DNA of 64,000 nucleotides. Source: Paracoccus sp. M683 (lineage in GTDB: Bacteria > Pseudomonadota > Alphaproteobacteria > Rhodobacterales > Rhodobacteraceae). The notes below the pieces were generated by a model. It was given only the letters and a program-made list of their open reading frames with translations. It did not search any database and had not been told where the DNA came from. Positions within the stretch are counted from its first letter, which is position 1; every line of letters begins with the position of its first letter. The stretch spans positions 1-64,000 of the forward strand of contig NZ_VKDF01000009.1 of the NCBI RefSeq assembly GCF_007096355.1, written 5' to 3'. A program made the translations under genes and the position numbers. This document shows, in pieces, positions 26,372 to 35,712 of this stretch.

Positions 26372-27280
26372 TTATTCGCCGGCCGCCATCTGAAGCGCCA
26401 GTTGATACACATCTCGCCGGGGCAACCCCAGGCGTTGCGCGACCTCACGGGCGGCGTCCTTGACCGAGGCCGACAACAGCGCCTGCCGCAACTCTGACCG
26501 GATTCGATCATCATCCGCCACCAGCGGCGCCGGCCGATCCAGCACCAGAACGATCTCGCCCCTCAGTCCCTCATCCGGAATGCTGTCGGCCAGTTCCGCA
26601 GCCGTTCCGCGAATGACCTCTTCGAATTTCTTGGTCAGTTCCCTGCAAATCACGATAGGTCGATTCGCCTCAATCTCGCACAATTTTCCCAATGTATCCT
26701 TAACGCGCCTTGGGCTTTCATAGAGGATCAGCGTCGCATCGACCGCAGCCCATTGGCGCAGCCAGGTATCGCGCGCGCCGGACGCGGCGGGCGGAAATCC
26801 TGCAAACAGGAACCGATCGCTTGGCAGGCCGGCGATGGTCAGGGCGGCAAGCGCGGCCGAAGGCCCTGGCACCGGATGCAGCCGCAGACCTGCGGCCGCC
26901 GCATCGCGCGACAGCTTGAAGCCGGGATCGGCGACCAGTGGTGTCCCGGCATCGGACGTATAGGCGATGGATGCGCCCTCGCGCAGGGCATTGATCAGCG
27001 CGGGGCGTGCCCGGTCGGCATTGTGATCATGATAGGCAACAATCCGCCGTCCCCGCAGCGGGATTCCGTGGATCTCAAGCAAGTGGCGCAGGGTGCGCGT
27101 GTCCTCGGCCGCCAGCACATCGGCCGAGTTCAGCACATCCAGCGCCCGCAGGGTGATATCGCGCGCCGCGCCGATTGGCGTGGCCACCAGATACAGGCCC
27201 GGCGCCAGCGCCACGGCCTCGATCCTTGCTGCAAGTCCCGCTGCCATGTCCTGAGACCTGTCGGCCTTTCCCTTCATCAT
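26372..27280 (-). CDS. rsmI: 16S rRNA (cytidine(1402)-2'-O)-methyltransferase
   Basis: SAM-dependent tetrapyrrole-methylase-fold enzyme that 2'-O-methylates C1402 of 16S rRNA. About 302 residues. Diagnostic blocks are 'GLYLVATPIGAARDITLRAL', 'AAEDTRTLRHLLE', 'SDAGTPLVADPG' and 'PGPSAALAALTIAGLP'. The N-terminus is uncertain: ATG codons at 27280, 27277 and 27247 are possible; the open frame further up starts only with TTG. Divergent from the LpoA-like gene. Confidence 0.94.
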   Translation of the reverse strand: MMKGKADRSQDMAAGLAARIEAVALAPGLYLVATPIGAARDITLRALDVLNSADVLAAEDTRTLRHLLEIHGIPLRGRRIVAYHDHNADRARPALINALREGASIAYTSDAGTPLVADPGFKLSRDAAAAGLRLHPVPGPSAALAALTIAGLPSDRFLFAGFPPAASGARDTWLRQWAAVDATLILYESPRRVKDTLGKLCEIEANRPIVICRELTKKFEEVIRGTAAELADSIPDEGLRGEIVLVLDRPAPLVADDDRIRSELRQALLSASVKDAAREVAQRLGLPRRDVYQLALQMAAGE

Positions 27281-27387
27281 ATCCCGCACCTGCCTCTGCT
27301 GCCTGCCCGCCGTGATTGCCAAAGCCGGCTTATGTGAATACGCTGCCCGCGATAAGACAAGTCCGGACTTTACAGGGAATTCCGATC

Positions 27388-28596
27388 ATGTTCGCCTTTG
27401 CCCAACGTCGCGGCGCGTTCCATCATTCATCATTGCTGAAACGCGCCGGTACCGTCGCCGTCGCCTTTCTGATCGCCGCCTGTCAACCGCTCGGTCAGGC
27501 TGGCCCGTCGGCCGGCGGCCAAAGCGGTCAGATGATCGACCCCTCGCAGCCCGTCGCGGTGGCGCTGCTGGCGCCGGGCGGCAGCGGCAATGCCAATCTC
27601 GACTGGCTGTCGCGCTCGTTGAAAAACGCCGCGCGCATGGCGGCGGCGGATGCGCAGGGCGCGCAGATCGACCTGCGCATCTATGACGCGGGTGACGATG
27701 CTGGCCTGGCGGTTGCCCGCGCGAACGAGGCCGTCGATGCCGGCGCCAAGGTCATACTGGGGCCGCTTTTCGCGGAATCGGCCAATGCGGTCGGCAATGC
27801 GATGGCACAGCGCAATGTCAACGTCCTCAGCTTTTCCAACAATGCCGATGTGGCGGGCGGCAATGTCTTTGTGCTGGGCAATACCTTCGCCAATATCGCC
27901 GACCGGCTGGTTGGTTACGGCACCCGGAACGGCAAGCGCCGCATCCTGTCGGTGTCCGAGGATGATGTGGCCGGCCAGGTCGGCGCCCGCGCCATCGAGA
28001 CAGCCATCGCCCGCAATGGCGCCACGCTGGCAGGCCGTATCACACATCCGGTCTCGATCACCGGCATCGACAGCGTCACTCCGCAGATCGCCGAGGCCGC
28101 GCGCTCGGGGCGGGTCGATGCGATCTTCATGACCGCCAACAATCAGGCCGTGCTGCCCTATCTGACCGAGAAGCTGGCGGCCGCCGGCGTCTCAAGCCAG
28201 GTCACGCAATTCATGGGCCTGACGCGTTGGGACGAACCTTCTTCGCGGCTGGAAATGCCGCAGCTGCAAGGCGGCTGGTTCGCCCTGCCCGACAACACCC
28301 GCAAGGCCGAGTTCGAGGCACGCTATCGCGCGGCCTATGGCGAGGCCCCGCATGAACTGGCGGGCCTGGCCTATGACGGCGTCGCGGCGATCGCCGCCAA
28401 TATCCGCGCGGGCAAGCGCGATGCGGTGGCCAAGTCGGGCCTGACGCAGCGTGCAGGCTTTGCCGGGGTTGACGGGGCCTTCCGCTTCCGCCCCGATGGC
28501 ACCAACCAGCGTGCGCTGGCAGTCGCCACCATTCGCGGAAACCAGCTGGTCATCCTTGACCCCGCCCCGCGCGGTTTTGGTGGCTTCGGGTTCTGA
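27388..28596 (+). CDS. Penicillin-binding protein activator (LpoA-like lipoprotein)
   Basis: Outer-membrane-type lipoprotein with a periplasmic-binding-protein-like domain, 402 residues. The signal ends in lipobox 'FLIAACQP' (Cys near residue 31). The body ('VAVALLAPGGSGNANLDWLSRSLKNAARMA', 'VILGPLFAESANAVGNAM') has the type 1 binding-protein fold of YraM/LpoA, which in enterobacteria activates PBP1A; no fused N-terminal TPR half is present. AGGGA precedes ATG at 27388. Next to rsmI-yraN as in many proteobacteria, and followed after 2 bases by glnD. Confidence 0.85.
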   Translation: MFAFAQRRGAFHHSSLLKRAGTVAVAFLIAACQPLGQAGPSAGGQSGQMIDPSQPVAVALLAPGGSGNANLDWLSRSLKNAARMAAADAQGAQIDLRIYDAGDDAGLAVARANEAVDAGAKVILGPLFAESANAVGNAMAQRNVNVLSFSNNADVAGGNVFVLGNTFANIADRLVGYGTRNGKRRILSVSEDDVAGQVGARAIETAIARNGATLAGRITHPVSITGIDSVTPQIAEAARSGRVDAIFMTANNQAVLPYLTEKLAAAGVSSQVTQFMGLTRWDEPSSRLEMPQLQGGWFALPDNTRKAEFEARYRAAYGEAPHELAGLAYDGVAAIAANIRAGKRDAVAKSGLTQRAGFAGVDGAFRFRPDGTNQRALAVATIRGNQLVILDPAPRGFGGFGF

Positions 28597-28598
28597 CC

Positions 28599-31403
28599 TT
28601 GCCCGCCGACGAACAGCAGATCGAACCGGGCCCGGCCCCGGTCCAAAGCGCCCCGGCACTGCCCGGGGCGCATTCAATATTCGACCCTGCCAGTTTCCTG
28701 CCCCTGCTGGACCAGACGCTTGCCCCCCTGACCGAGCCGCGTGACATCCGCGCGGCCACGGTCCGCATGCTGGCCGAGGCGCGCAAATCGGCGCTGGCCG
28801 ATGTGGTGACCGGCTTCGAATCCCATCCCCGTGCCGCCCGCGAAACCGTGCGCGCCATCGCCAGCCTGACCGATGGGATCGTCACCGCGATCCACCATGT
28901 CGCCACGGTTCACCTGCATCCGCAGAAAACCCCGTCCGAGGCCGAACGGCTGGCCGTGCTGGCGGTTGGCGGCTATGGCCGAGCCGAGATGGCACCGCAA
29001 TCCGATATCGACCTGCTGTTCCTGACGCCCTGGAAAGTCACCGCATGGGCCGAAAGCGTGGTCGAATCCATGCTGTACATGCTGTGGGATCTGAAGCTGA
29101 AGATCGGCCATTCGATCCGCACCGTCGATGATTGCCTGCGGCTTGGCGCCGCCGACATGACCATCCGCACCTCGCTGGTCGAACATCGCCTTGTCACCGG
29201 CCATGCCCCGCTGGCCGAGGATCTGCGCGAACGCCTGTGGTCGGAACTGTTTGCCAAGACCGTGCCCGAATTTGTCGAGGCCAAGCTGGCCGAACGCGAG
29301 GCCCGGCACGATCGACAGGGCGGCCAGCGCTATGTGCTGGAACCCAATGTCAAGGAAGGCAAGGGCGGGCTGCGCGACCTGCAAACGCTGTATTGGATCG
29401 GCAAGTATATCCACCGCGTCGACCGCGCCGTCGAACTGGTCGATCTGGGTTTTTTCACCCGCGAGGAACATCTGAATTTCTGGCAAGCCGAGGATTTTCT
29501 GTGGGCCGCGCGCTGCCATCTGCATCTGATCGCCGGTCGGCCCGTCGACGTGCTGACCTTCGACATGCAGGTCGAGGTCGCCCGCCGCATGGGCTATCGC
29601 GACAGCGCCGGGCGGCGTGATGTCGAATATTTCATGCAGGATTACTTCCGCCACGCCACCAATGTGGGCGAGGTCACGCGCGTCTTTCTGACCGCGCTAG
29701 AGGCGAACCACGTCCACAAGGCCCCCTTCCTCGGCCGTCTGTTCCGCCGCCGCCGCAAGCTGCGCCCCGGCTTTGCCGAACAGCATGGCCGGCTGGCCAT
29801 CGCCGATGATCAGGCGTTTCTGACCCAACCGCTGAACATCCTGCGCCTGTTCGAAGAGGCGCTGCGGACCGGGCTGCTGATCCACCCGGACGCGATGCGG
29901 CTGGTCACCTCGAATCTGGATCTGATCGACGATTCCATGCGCACCGACCCCGAGGCCGCGCGAATCTTTGTCGACCTGCTGCTGAAGCACGGCAACCCCG
30001 AACGCGCCCTGCGGCGGATGAACGAGCTGAACGTGCTGTCAGCCTTCATTCCTGAATTCGAACCGATCGTGGCGATGATGCAGTTCAACGTCTATCACCA
30101 TTATACGGTGGACGAACATTCCATCCAATGCGTTGCCGCCCTGGCCGAAATCGAGCGCGGCGAACATCCCGATGACCTGCCCCTGTCGCACGAAATCATG
30201 CAATCGGGCGTCAACCGCAGGGTGCTGTATCTGGCGACGCTGCTGCATGATATCGGCAAGGGCCGGCCCGAAGACCACTCGATCCTTGGCGCGCGGCTGG
30301 CGCGGCGGGTGGTGGCGCGGCTTGGGTTCTCGGCCGAAGAAATCGAGACGGTGGAATGGCTGGTCCGAAACCACCTGCTGATGTCGGATGTCGCGCAGAA
30401 ACGCGACATTTCGGACCCGCGCACGCTGCGCGACTTTGCCAAGGCCGTAAAGACGCGCCGGCGACTTGATCTGCTGCTGGTGTTGACCGTCTGCGATATT
30501 CGCGGCGTCGGCCCCGGCACCTGGAACAACTGGAAGGCCATGCTGCTGCGCAAGCTGCATCAGGAAACCGCCGCCGCCCTGGATGGCGGGCTGGAAGAGC
30601 TGAACCGTGACAAGCGACAGAACGAGGCACGCCGCAGCCTGCGCCATCTGCTGATCGCGAAGGGCTGGGACGCCAAGGAAATCCGCACCGAAATCGCCCG
30701 CCATTACGACAGCTACTGGCCCGGCCTTCCGACCGAGACCCAGGTGATCTTCGCCGAATTGCTGCAAGGCATCGGCCCCGACGAGATCCGCATCAGCCTG
30801 CATCCCGATACCGACCGCGACGCCACCCGCGCAGCCTTTGTGCTGGCAGACCATCCGGGCATCTTCTCGCGCCTGTGCGGGGCGCTGTCACTGATGGGGG
30901 CCAATGTGGTTGACGCGCGCACCTATACCACCAAGGACGGCTTCGCCACGGCGGTGTTCTGGGTGCAGGACGCAGACGGCCACCCCTATGCCGAGGATCG
31001 CTTGCCCCGCCTGCGCCGCATGATCGACCGCACGCTGAAGGGCGAGGTGGTTGCCCGCGATGCCTTTGCCGACCGTGACAAGGTGCGCAAGCGCGACCGC
31101 GAGTTCCGCTTTCCCACGCATATCACCTTCGACAACGAGGGCAGCGACATCTATACCATCATCGAGGTCGACACCCGCGACCGACCCGGCCTGTTATATG
31201 ATCTGACACGTACGCTGGCCGCGAACCATATCCAGATCGCCAGTGCCGTGATCGCCACCTATGGCGCGCAGGTCGTTGACAGCTTTTACGTCAAGGACAT
31301 GTTCGGCATGAAGCTGTTCAGCGATGCCAAGCGCGACGGGCTGGAAAAAAAGCTGCGAATGGCGATCCAGCAGGGTGCTGACAGGGCAGGCGCCACGGCA
31401 TGA
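28599..31403 (+). CDS. glnD: [Protein-PII] uridylyltransferase/uridylyl-removing enzyme
   Basis: Nitrogen sensor that adds and removes UMP on PII proteins according to glutamine. 934 residues. Domains in order: nucleotidyltransferase ('GGYGRAEMAPQSDIDLLFL', about residues 124-142), linker, HD phosphohydrolase ('LLHDIGKGRPEDHS', about 548-562) and two C-terminal ACT domains ('LADHPGIFSRLCGALS' and 'TRDRPGLLYDLTRTLA'). The start is TTG, 2 bases after the LpoA-like stop; no ATG occurs for more than 50 codons, so a rare start is likely. Stop overlaps murJ (ATGA). Links the window's nitrogen genes to cellular nitrogen status. Confidence 0.95.
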   Translation: MPADEQQIEPGPAPVQSAPALPGAHSIFDPASFLPLLDQTLAPLTEPRDIRAATVRMLAEARKSALADVVTGFESHPRAARETVRAIASLTDGIVTAIHHVATVHLHPQKTPSEAERLAVLAVGGYGRAEMAPQSDIDLLFLTPWKVTAWAESVVESMLYMLWDLKLKIGHSIRTVDDCLRLGAADMTIRTSLVEHRLVTGHAPLAEDLRERLWSELFAKTVPEFVEAKLAEREARHDRQGGQRYVLEPNVKEGKGGLRDLQTLYWIGKYIHRVDRAVELVDLGFFTREEHLNFWQAEDFLWAARCHLHLIAGRPVDVLTFDMQVEVARRMGYRDSAGRRDVEYFMQDYFRHATNVGEVTRVFLTALEANHVHKAPFLGRLFRRRRKLRPGFAEQHGRLAIADDQAFLTQPLNILRLFEEALRTGLLIHPDAMRLVTSNLDLIDDSMRTDPEAARIFVDLLLKHGNPERALRRMNELNVLSAFIPEFEPIVAMMQFNVYHHYTVDEHSIQCVAALAEIERGEHPDDLPLSHEIMQSGVNRRVLYLATLLHDIGKGRPEDHSILGARLARRVVARLGFSAEEIETVEWLVRNHLLMSDVAQKRDISDPRTLRDFAKAVKTRRRLDLLLVLTVCDIRGVGPGTWNNWKAMLLRKLHQETAAALDGGLEELNRDKRQNEARRSLRHLLIAKGWDAKEIRTEIARHYDSYWPGLPTETQVIFAELLQGIGPDEIRISLHPDTDRDATRAAFVLADHPGIFSRLCGALSLMGANVVDARTYTTKDGFATAVFWVQDADGHPYAEDRLPRLRRMIDRTLKGEVVARDAFADRDKVRKRDREFRFPTHITFDNEGSDIYTIIEVDTRDRPGLLYDLTRTLAANHIQIASAVIATYGAQVVDSFYVKDMFGMKLFSDAKRDGLEKKLRMAIQQGADRAGATA

Positions 31404-32935
31404 GCAGACCCGGACTTGTACGCGGCTTTCTGTCGGTCGGCAGCTGGACGATGGTGTCCCGCGTCTCGGGTTTTGTCCGCGATATCCTGATGGCCGCCTG
31501 GCTGGGCACCGGCCCCGTGGCCGAGGCCTTTCTGATCGCGCTGTCTTTGCCCAACATGTTCCGCCGCTTTTTCGCCGAGGGCGCGTTCAACACCGCCTTC
31601 GTGCCGCTGTTCTCGAAAAAGCTGGAAGATCGGGCCGCGGCGCAGCGCTTCGCCTCCGAGGCGTTTTCGGGCCTGTTCGTCACCGTGCTGATCCTGTCGG
31701 CGCTGGCGATGATCTTCATGCCGGGGCTGGTCTGGCTGATGGCCTCGGGCTTTGCGGGGGATGAACGTTTCGCGCTGGCGGTGGAATACGGGCGCATCAC
31801 CTTTCCCTATATCCTGCTGATCTCGCTGGCCTCGATGGTCTCGGGCGTGTTGAATGCCAACGGCCGCTTTACCGCCGCCGCGGCCGCGCCGGTTCTGCTG
31901 AACCTGCTGTTCATCCTGGCCATGGGGCTGGGGCGTTGGCGGGGCTGGGATCTGGGGCTGACGCTGGCCTGGGCCACGCCTATCACCGGCATCGCCCAGC
32001 TTGGGCTGGTCTGGTGGGATGCGCGTCGCACCGGCTGGACCTTCTGGCCGCGCCGCCCACGCCTGTCGCCCGACATGCGACGGCTGCTGGCCATCGCCCT
32101 GCCCGCCGCCTTTGCCGGGGGGGTCGTGCAGCTGAACCTGCTGATCGGCCGTCAGGTCGGTTCTCAGTTCGATGGCGCAATCGCCTGGCTTTCCTATTCC
32201 GACCGGCTGTATCAGCTGCCGCTTGGCGTGGTTGGCGCGGCGGTGGCCGTGGTGCTGCTGCCCGAACTGGCCCGCCTCTTGCGGGCCGAAGATCATGCCG
32301 GCGGCCAGCAGGCCTATTCCCGCGCGACCGAATTCGGCCTGTTTCTGACGCTGCCTGCGGCATTTGCCATTGCCGTCATCGCCGTGCCGATGGTCGCCAC
32401 CCTGTTCCAGCGCGGTGCCTTCGGCCCCGAGGACACGATCCAGACCGCACGCGCACTGGTTGTCTATGCCGCCGGTCTGCCGGCCTTCGTGCTGCAAAAG
32501 ATCCTGCAACCGCTGTATTTCGCGCGCGAGGATACCCGCACCCCGTTCCGCTATGCGCTGTTTTCGATGGTGGTGAATGCCGCCGTCGCCTTTGGCCTGA
32601 TGGGAAGCATGGGCTTTCTGGCCGCCGCACTTGGCACGACCGTCGCTGCCTGGGTGATGGTGGGTCAACTGTGGTGGGGTACGCGCGTCATGGGTCAGGC
32701 CGCCCGCGCCGATGCCCGCCTGCGCCGGACCGCGCCGCGCATTCTTCTGTCATCCCTGCTGATGGCTGTCGCGCTGTGGTTCATGCGTGACTGGCTGGAC
32801 GCGTCAGGCCTGGCACGCATTCCCGGCCTGGCCATTCTGGTCTTCGGCGGCGCGGCGATCTATTTCACGCTGGCCTTTGCGACCGGCGCCTACAAGCCGT
32901 CGGAACTGAAGGCGGCGATGCGTCGGTCGCGCTAG
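31400..32935 (+). CDS. murJ: Lipid II flippase MurJ
   Basis: MOP-superfamily flippase that moves lipid II across the inner membrane for peptidoglycan synthesis. 511 residues and about 14 membrane segments. The N-terminal 'SRVSGFVRDILMAAWLGTGPVAEAF' and 'NMFRRFFAEGAFNTAFVPLFS' are diagnostic MurJ/MviN blocks. Overlaps glnD by four bases, so the two are co-translated. Convergent with the EF-hand gene. Confidence 0.96.
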   Translation: MSRPGLVRGFLSVGSWTMVSRVSGFVRDILMAAWLGTGPVAEAFLIALSLPNMFRRFFAEGAFNTAFVPLFSKKLEDRAAAQRFASEAFSGLFVTVLILSALAMIFMPGLVWLMASGFAGDERFALAVEYGRITFPYILLISLASMVSGVLNANGRFTAAAAAPVLLNLLFILAMGLGRWRGWDLGLTLAWATPITGIAQLGLVWWDARRTGWTFWPRRPRLSPDMRRLLAIALPAAFAGGVVQLNLLIGRQVGSQFDGAIAWLSYSDRLYQLPLGVVGAAVAVVLLPELARLLRAEDHAGGQQAYSRATEFGLFLTLPAAFAIAVIAVPMVATLFQRGAFGPEDTIQTARALVVYAAGLPAFVLQKILQPLYFAREDTRTPFRYALFSMVVNAAVAFGLMGSMGFLAAALGTTVAAWVMVGQLWWGTRVMGQAARADARLRRTAPRILLSSLLMAVALWFMRDWLDASGLARIPGLAILVFGGAAIYFTLAFATGAYKPSELKAAMRRSR

Positions 32936-32988
32936 GCCAGCGGCGGTGCCGATGCCCTGCCCGACGCAAAGCCCGGCGGCACGCGACA

Positions 32989-33732
32989 TCAACCGCCAAT
33001 CAACAACTTGATCGCGTCGCCATCAGAGGCGCCGCTATCCTCCAGCGCACGCAGGCCGTGGCGCAACTCGTCCACCTCGACCCAACCATCTGCGTTCAGG
33101 TCAAAGGCCAGCAAGGCCATGATCCTCTGCTCGTCGGCGGCACCAAAGCGTTGCTGGGCATAGATGTCGGGATAGGCCGCCATCTCTCTGGCCGAGACCG
33201 TGCCGTCATCATCACGATCCGCCGCGTCATATGTGCGCGCCAGACGCGAGCGCAGGCCGCTGGACAGCATCTGCATCGCCTGCACCTTTTCTGCCGCCGT
33301 CAGGATGCCATCACCGTCAAGATCAGCCGAGACCAGCTGATCCGCGACCCCGCCCCGCAGGCCAGCGCGTTGGAAGCCAACATAAGCCCGCAGGCGGTCC
33401 GCATTGATGCGGTCGATATCGCCATAGCCGGTGATCAGATCCTCGGCAAAATCCAGATGGTCGGTGCCATAGCGCCCCAATGCGTCGCGCGTCGATTGCG
33501 GTAGCGCCTGATAGATTTTCAGTCCCAGCACCATTTCCGCTGGTTTCGGGGCAGCATCATCGACGTCACCACCTGCCACCCCCTCGGTATCGGGGTCGAT
33601 TCCATAGTCGAGAAACAGGCTCTGGACCTGCGCTTCCGACAGCGGCGACCTGTCCGTCGTCGTCTGTTCTGCCTGAAGAACCGGCGGATTCAGCAAAGCG
33701 GCAAGGCAAATGATGATCAGGGCAAGGCGCAT
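32989..33732 (-). CDS. Secreted EF-hand calcium-binding protein
   Basis: A 247-residue protein with a Sec signal (MRLALIIICLAALLNPPVLQA) and at least three canonical EF-hand loops in its C-terminal half: 'DLDGDGILTAAE', 'DRDDDGTVSARE' and 'DLNADGWVEVDE'. The N-terminal half, including 'SEAQVQSLFLDYGIDPDTEG' and an acidic patch, has no family I recognise. Likely a periplasmic calcium buffer or sensor. ATG at 33732 follows AAAGGAA. It lies between murJ and a rhomboid-fold gene, without evident operon partner. Confidence 0.8.
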   Translation of the reverse strand: MRLALIIICLAALLNPPVLQAEQTTTDRSPLSEAQVQSLFLDYGIDPDTEGVAGGDVDDAAPKPAEMVLGLKIYQALPQSTRDALGRYGTDHLDFAEDLITGYGDIDRINADRLRAYVGFQRAGLRGGVADQLVSADLDGDGILTAAEKVQAMQMLSSGLRSRLARTYDAADRDDDGTVSAREMAAYPDIYAQQRFGAADEQRIMALLAFDLNADGWVEVDELRHGLRALEDSGASDGDAIKLLIGG

Positions 33733-33781
33733 CGGTGGATTCCTTTCCACCACAGGCTAGCCCCGATCGGTAAAGACCGCG

Positions 33782-34483
33782 TTAACGCTGCCGCAAATGC
33801 TGCAAGGCCCGCGACATGCCGCCGTCGACCAGCAGGAAGGACAGGCCAAAGCCGCAGGCAAAGCCGGCCAGTTCGGCGATCCAGCCGAAACCGGCATTGC
33901 CAAAGATCAGCCCGAACACCAGCTGGAACAGCAACAGCATGCCGATCAGCGAAAAGGCACGCATGCGGTTGACATGCGCCGCCGCCAGCCGCGTCCACAG
34001 CAGGAAGGTAAAGGCCCCGACCAACCCGTAAACCGCCGGGTATCCGCCCACCAGCGGCGCAACCCGGCCATCGTAAAAGGCCGCGAACAGCGTATAGATC
34101 AGCGCCCCCCCTATGGCCGAGCCGAAAAACAGCCCCAGCACCGCCAGCGGCCGGAAATTCGAGGCGACCAGATTGCCCAAGGCCAGCGTGAACACGATCA
34201 CGAACAACGCATGGGTAAAGCTGAGATGGATGAAGGGATAGCTCAGCAGCCGATAGGCCTGGCTGAAATCGACGATCCCCATGGCCCACATGCGTTCGAC
34301 CAGTTCCGGCGGATAGGCCGTCTGCGCGATGGCATTGCTGCGCAGGGTCACCCCCTGCGCCCCACCGATCAGGCCGGCGCGACCAAGGGCAAACACCGCC
34401 TCGGCCGCGATCATCGGCAGAGCCAGAACCCAGACCACCCAGGGCAATTGGTTGATCGGTGATTCATTCATCCCGTCGCGCAT
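33782..34483 (-). CDS. Rhomboid-fold membrane protein lacking the catalytic dyad (pseudo-protease)
   Basis: A 233-residue membrane protein with about six hydrophobic segments in rhomboid order. The usual Gly-X-Ser-Gly active site is replaced by Gly-Tyr-Pro-Ala (147-150, in 'VGGYPAVYGLVGAF'), and the segment that should hold the catalytic His reads 'WIAELAGFACG' (201-211) with no His. 'HLSFTHALF' (86-94) keeps the first-half rhomboid His residues. So the fold is kept but proteolysis should be lost. ATG at 34483 has a perfect AGGAGAG. Divergent from trpS. Confidence 0.8.
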   Translation of the reverse strand: MRDGMNESPINQLPWVVWVLALPMIAAEAVFALGRAGLIGGAQGVTLRSNAIAQTAYPPELVERMWAMGIVDFSQAYRLLSYPFIHLSFTHALFVIVFTLALGNLVASNFRPLAVLGLFFGSAIGGALIYTLFAAFYDGRVAPLVGGYPAVYGLVGAFTFLLWTRLAAAHVNRMRAFSLIGMLLLFQLVFGLIFGNAGFGWIAELAGFACGFGLSFLLVDGGMSRALQHLRQR

Positions 34484-34558
34484 GATCTCTCCTGTGGTTG
34501 CGAAGCCGCCGGGCAACCGCTAAGCGAAAGCCAAGCAAATTCCAAGCAGGCTTGAGCG

Positions 34559-35581
34559 ATGAACAAGACCCATACCCCGCGGATCTTTTCCGGCATCCAG
34601 CCCTCGGGCGGGCTGACCCTTGGCAATTACCTGGGCGCGCTGAAGCGTTTCGCAGCCTTGCAGGAAACCGGGATCGAAACGATCTATTGCGTCGTCGATC
34701 TGCATGCCATCACCGTCTGGCAGCAGCCCGAGAAGCTGCGCCAGCAAACGCGAGAGGCGGCGGCGGCCTTCATGGCGGCGGGGGTGGATCCCGCGCGATC
34801 CGTTCTGTTCAACCAGTCGCAGGTTTCGGCCCATGCGGAAATGGCCTGGCTGTTCAACACCGTCGCGCGCGTCGGCTGGATGTATCGGATGACCCAGTTC
34901 AAGGACAAGGCCGGCAAGAACAGCGAGAATGCCAGCCTTGGGCTGCTGGCCTATCCCGCGTTGATGGCGGCGGACATCCTGACTTATCACGCGACCGCCG
35001 TGCCGGTGGGCGACGACCAGAAACAGCATCTGGAACTGACGCGCGACGTGGCGACCAAGTTCAACCACGACTATGGCGTCGAATTCTTCCCGATCACCGA
35101 GCCGCTGATCGAGGGCGCGGCCACCCGCGTCATGTCATTGCGCGACGGCAGCAAGAAAATGTCGAAATCCGACCCCTCGGATGCCAGCCGCATCAACCTG
35201 ACCGACGATGCCGATGCGATTGCGCAAAAGATCCGCAAGGCCCGCACCGATGCCGACCCACTGCCCGGCAGCATGGATGGCCTGAAAGACCGGCCCGAGG
35301 CCCGCAACCTGGTCAATATCTATGCCGCACTGTCGGATGAGACGCCTGATCAGGTCTTGGCCCGGTTCGAGGGTCAGGGATTTGGCGCCTTCAAGCCGGC
35401 CCTGGCCGACGTCGCGGTCGAGGTCATGGCCCCCATCGCCAAGCGGATGACTGAATATATGGCCGACCCGGCCGAGATCGACCGGATCCTTGGAAATGGC
35501 GCGGATCGCGCCGATGCCATCGCCACCCCGATTCTGAACCGGACCAAGGACATCATCGGGCTGATCCGCTCGCGCGGGTAA
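34559..35581 (+). CDS. trpS: Tryptophanyl-tRNA synthetase
   Basis: Class I aminoacyl-tRNA synthetase charging tRNA-Trp. 340 residues. The HIGH-like motif is in '[18 protein letters not shown]' (residues 11-28) and the KMSKS loop in '[10 protein letters not shown]' (about 199-208). 'VVDLHAITV' and '[11 protein letters not shown]' are further family blocks. It is monocistronic, followed by an inverted repeat and nasT. Confidence 0.97.
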   Translation: MNKTHTPRIFSGIQPSGGLTLGNYLGALKRFAALQETGIETIYCVVDLHAITVWQQPEKLRQQTREAAAAFMAAGVDPARSVLFNQSQVSAHAEMAWLFNTVARVGWMYRMTQFKDKAGKNSENASLGLLAYPALMAADILTYHATAVPVGDDQKQHLELTRDVATKFNHDYGVEFFPITEPLIEGAATRVMSLRDGSKKMSKSDPSDASRINLTDDADAIAQKIRKARTDADPLPGSMDGLKDRPEARNLVNIYAALSDETPDQVLARFEGQGFGAFKPALADVAVEVMAPIAKRMTEYMADPAEIDRILGNGADRADAIATPILNRTKDIIGLIRSRG

Positions 35582-35613
35582 CTGCCTGCGGCCTTCGCGG
35601 ACTGCCATTTTTT

Positions 35614-35656
35614 GCGGCAATGCGGGGCCGGACGCATCGTCATGCCGCATTGCCGC
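35614..35656. repeat. 12-bp perfect inverted repeat between trpS and nasT
   Basis: GCGGCAATGCGG (35614-35625) and its exact reverse complement (35645-35656) are separated by 19 bases. The T run lies before, not after, the stem on the plus strand, so it does not look like a standard trpS terminator. It may be an operator or the leader structure of nasTS. Confidence 0.6.
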
Positions 35657-35685
35657 GTGATTCCACGCCCCCCGTGCTTGACCTT

Positions 35686-35699
35686 GGCCGGCGCCGGCC
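35686..35699. promoter_or_regulatory. 14-bp perfect palindrome just upstream of nasT
   Basis: GGCCGGCGCCGGCC ends 13 bases before the nasT ATG and could form a very stable mRNA hairpin next to the translation start or serve as a protein-binding site. No good ribosome binding site is visible for nasT. Confidence 0.45.
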
Positions 35700-35712
35700 G
35701 CGATCTGACGGC

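Noticed and set aside
35614..35656. Inverted repeat as a standard intrinsic terminator of trpS
   Set aside because: The T run is upstream of the stem on the coding strand; nothing T-rich follows it.
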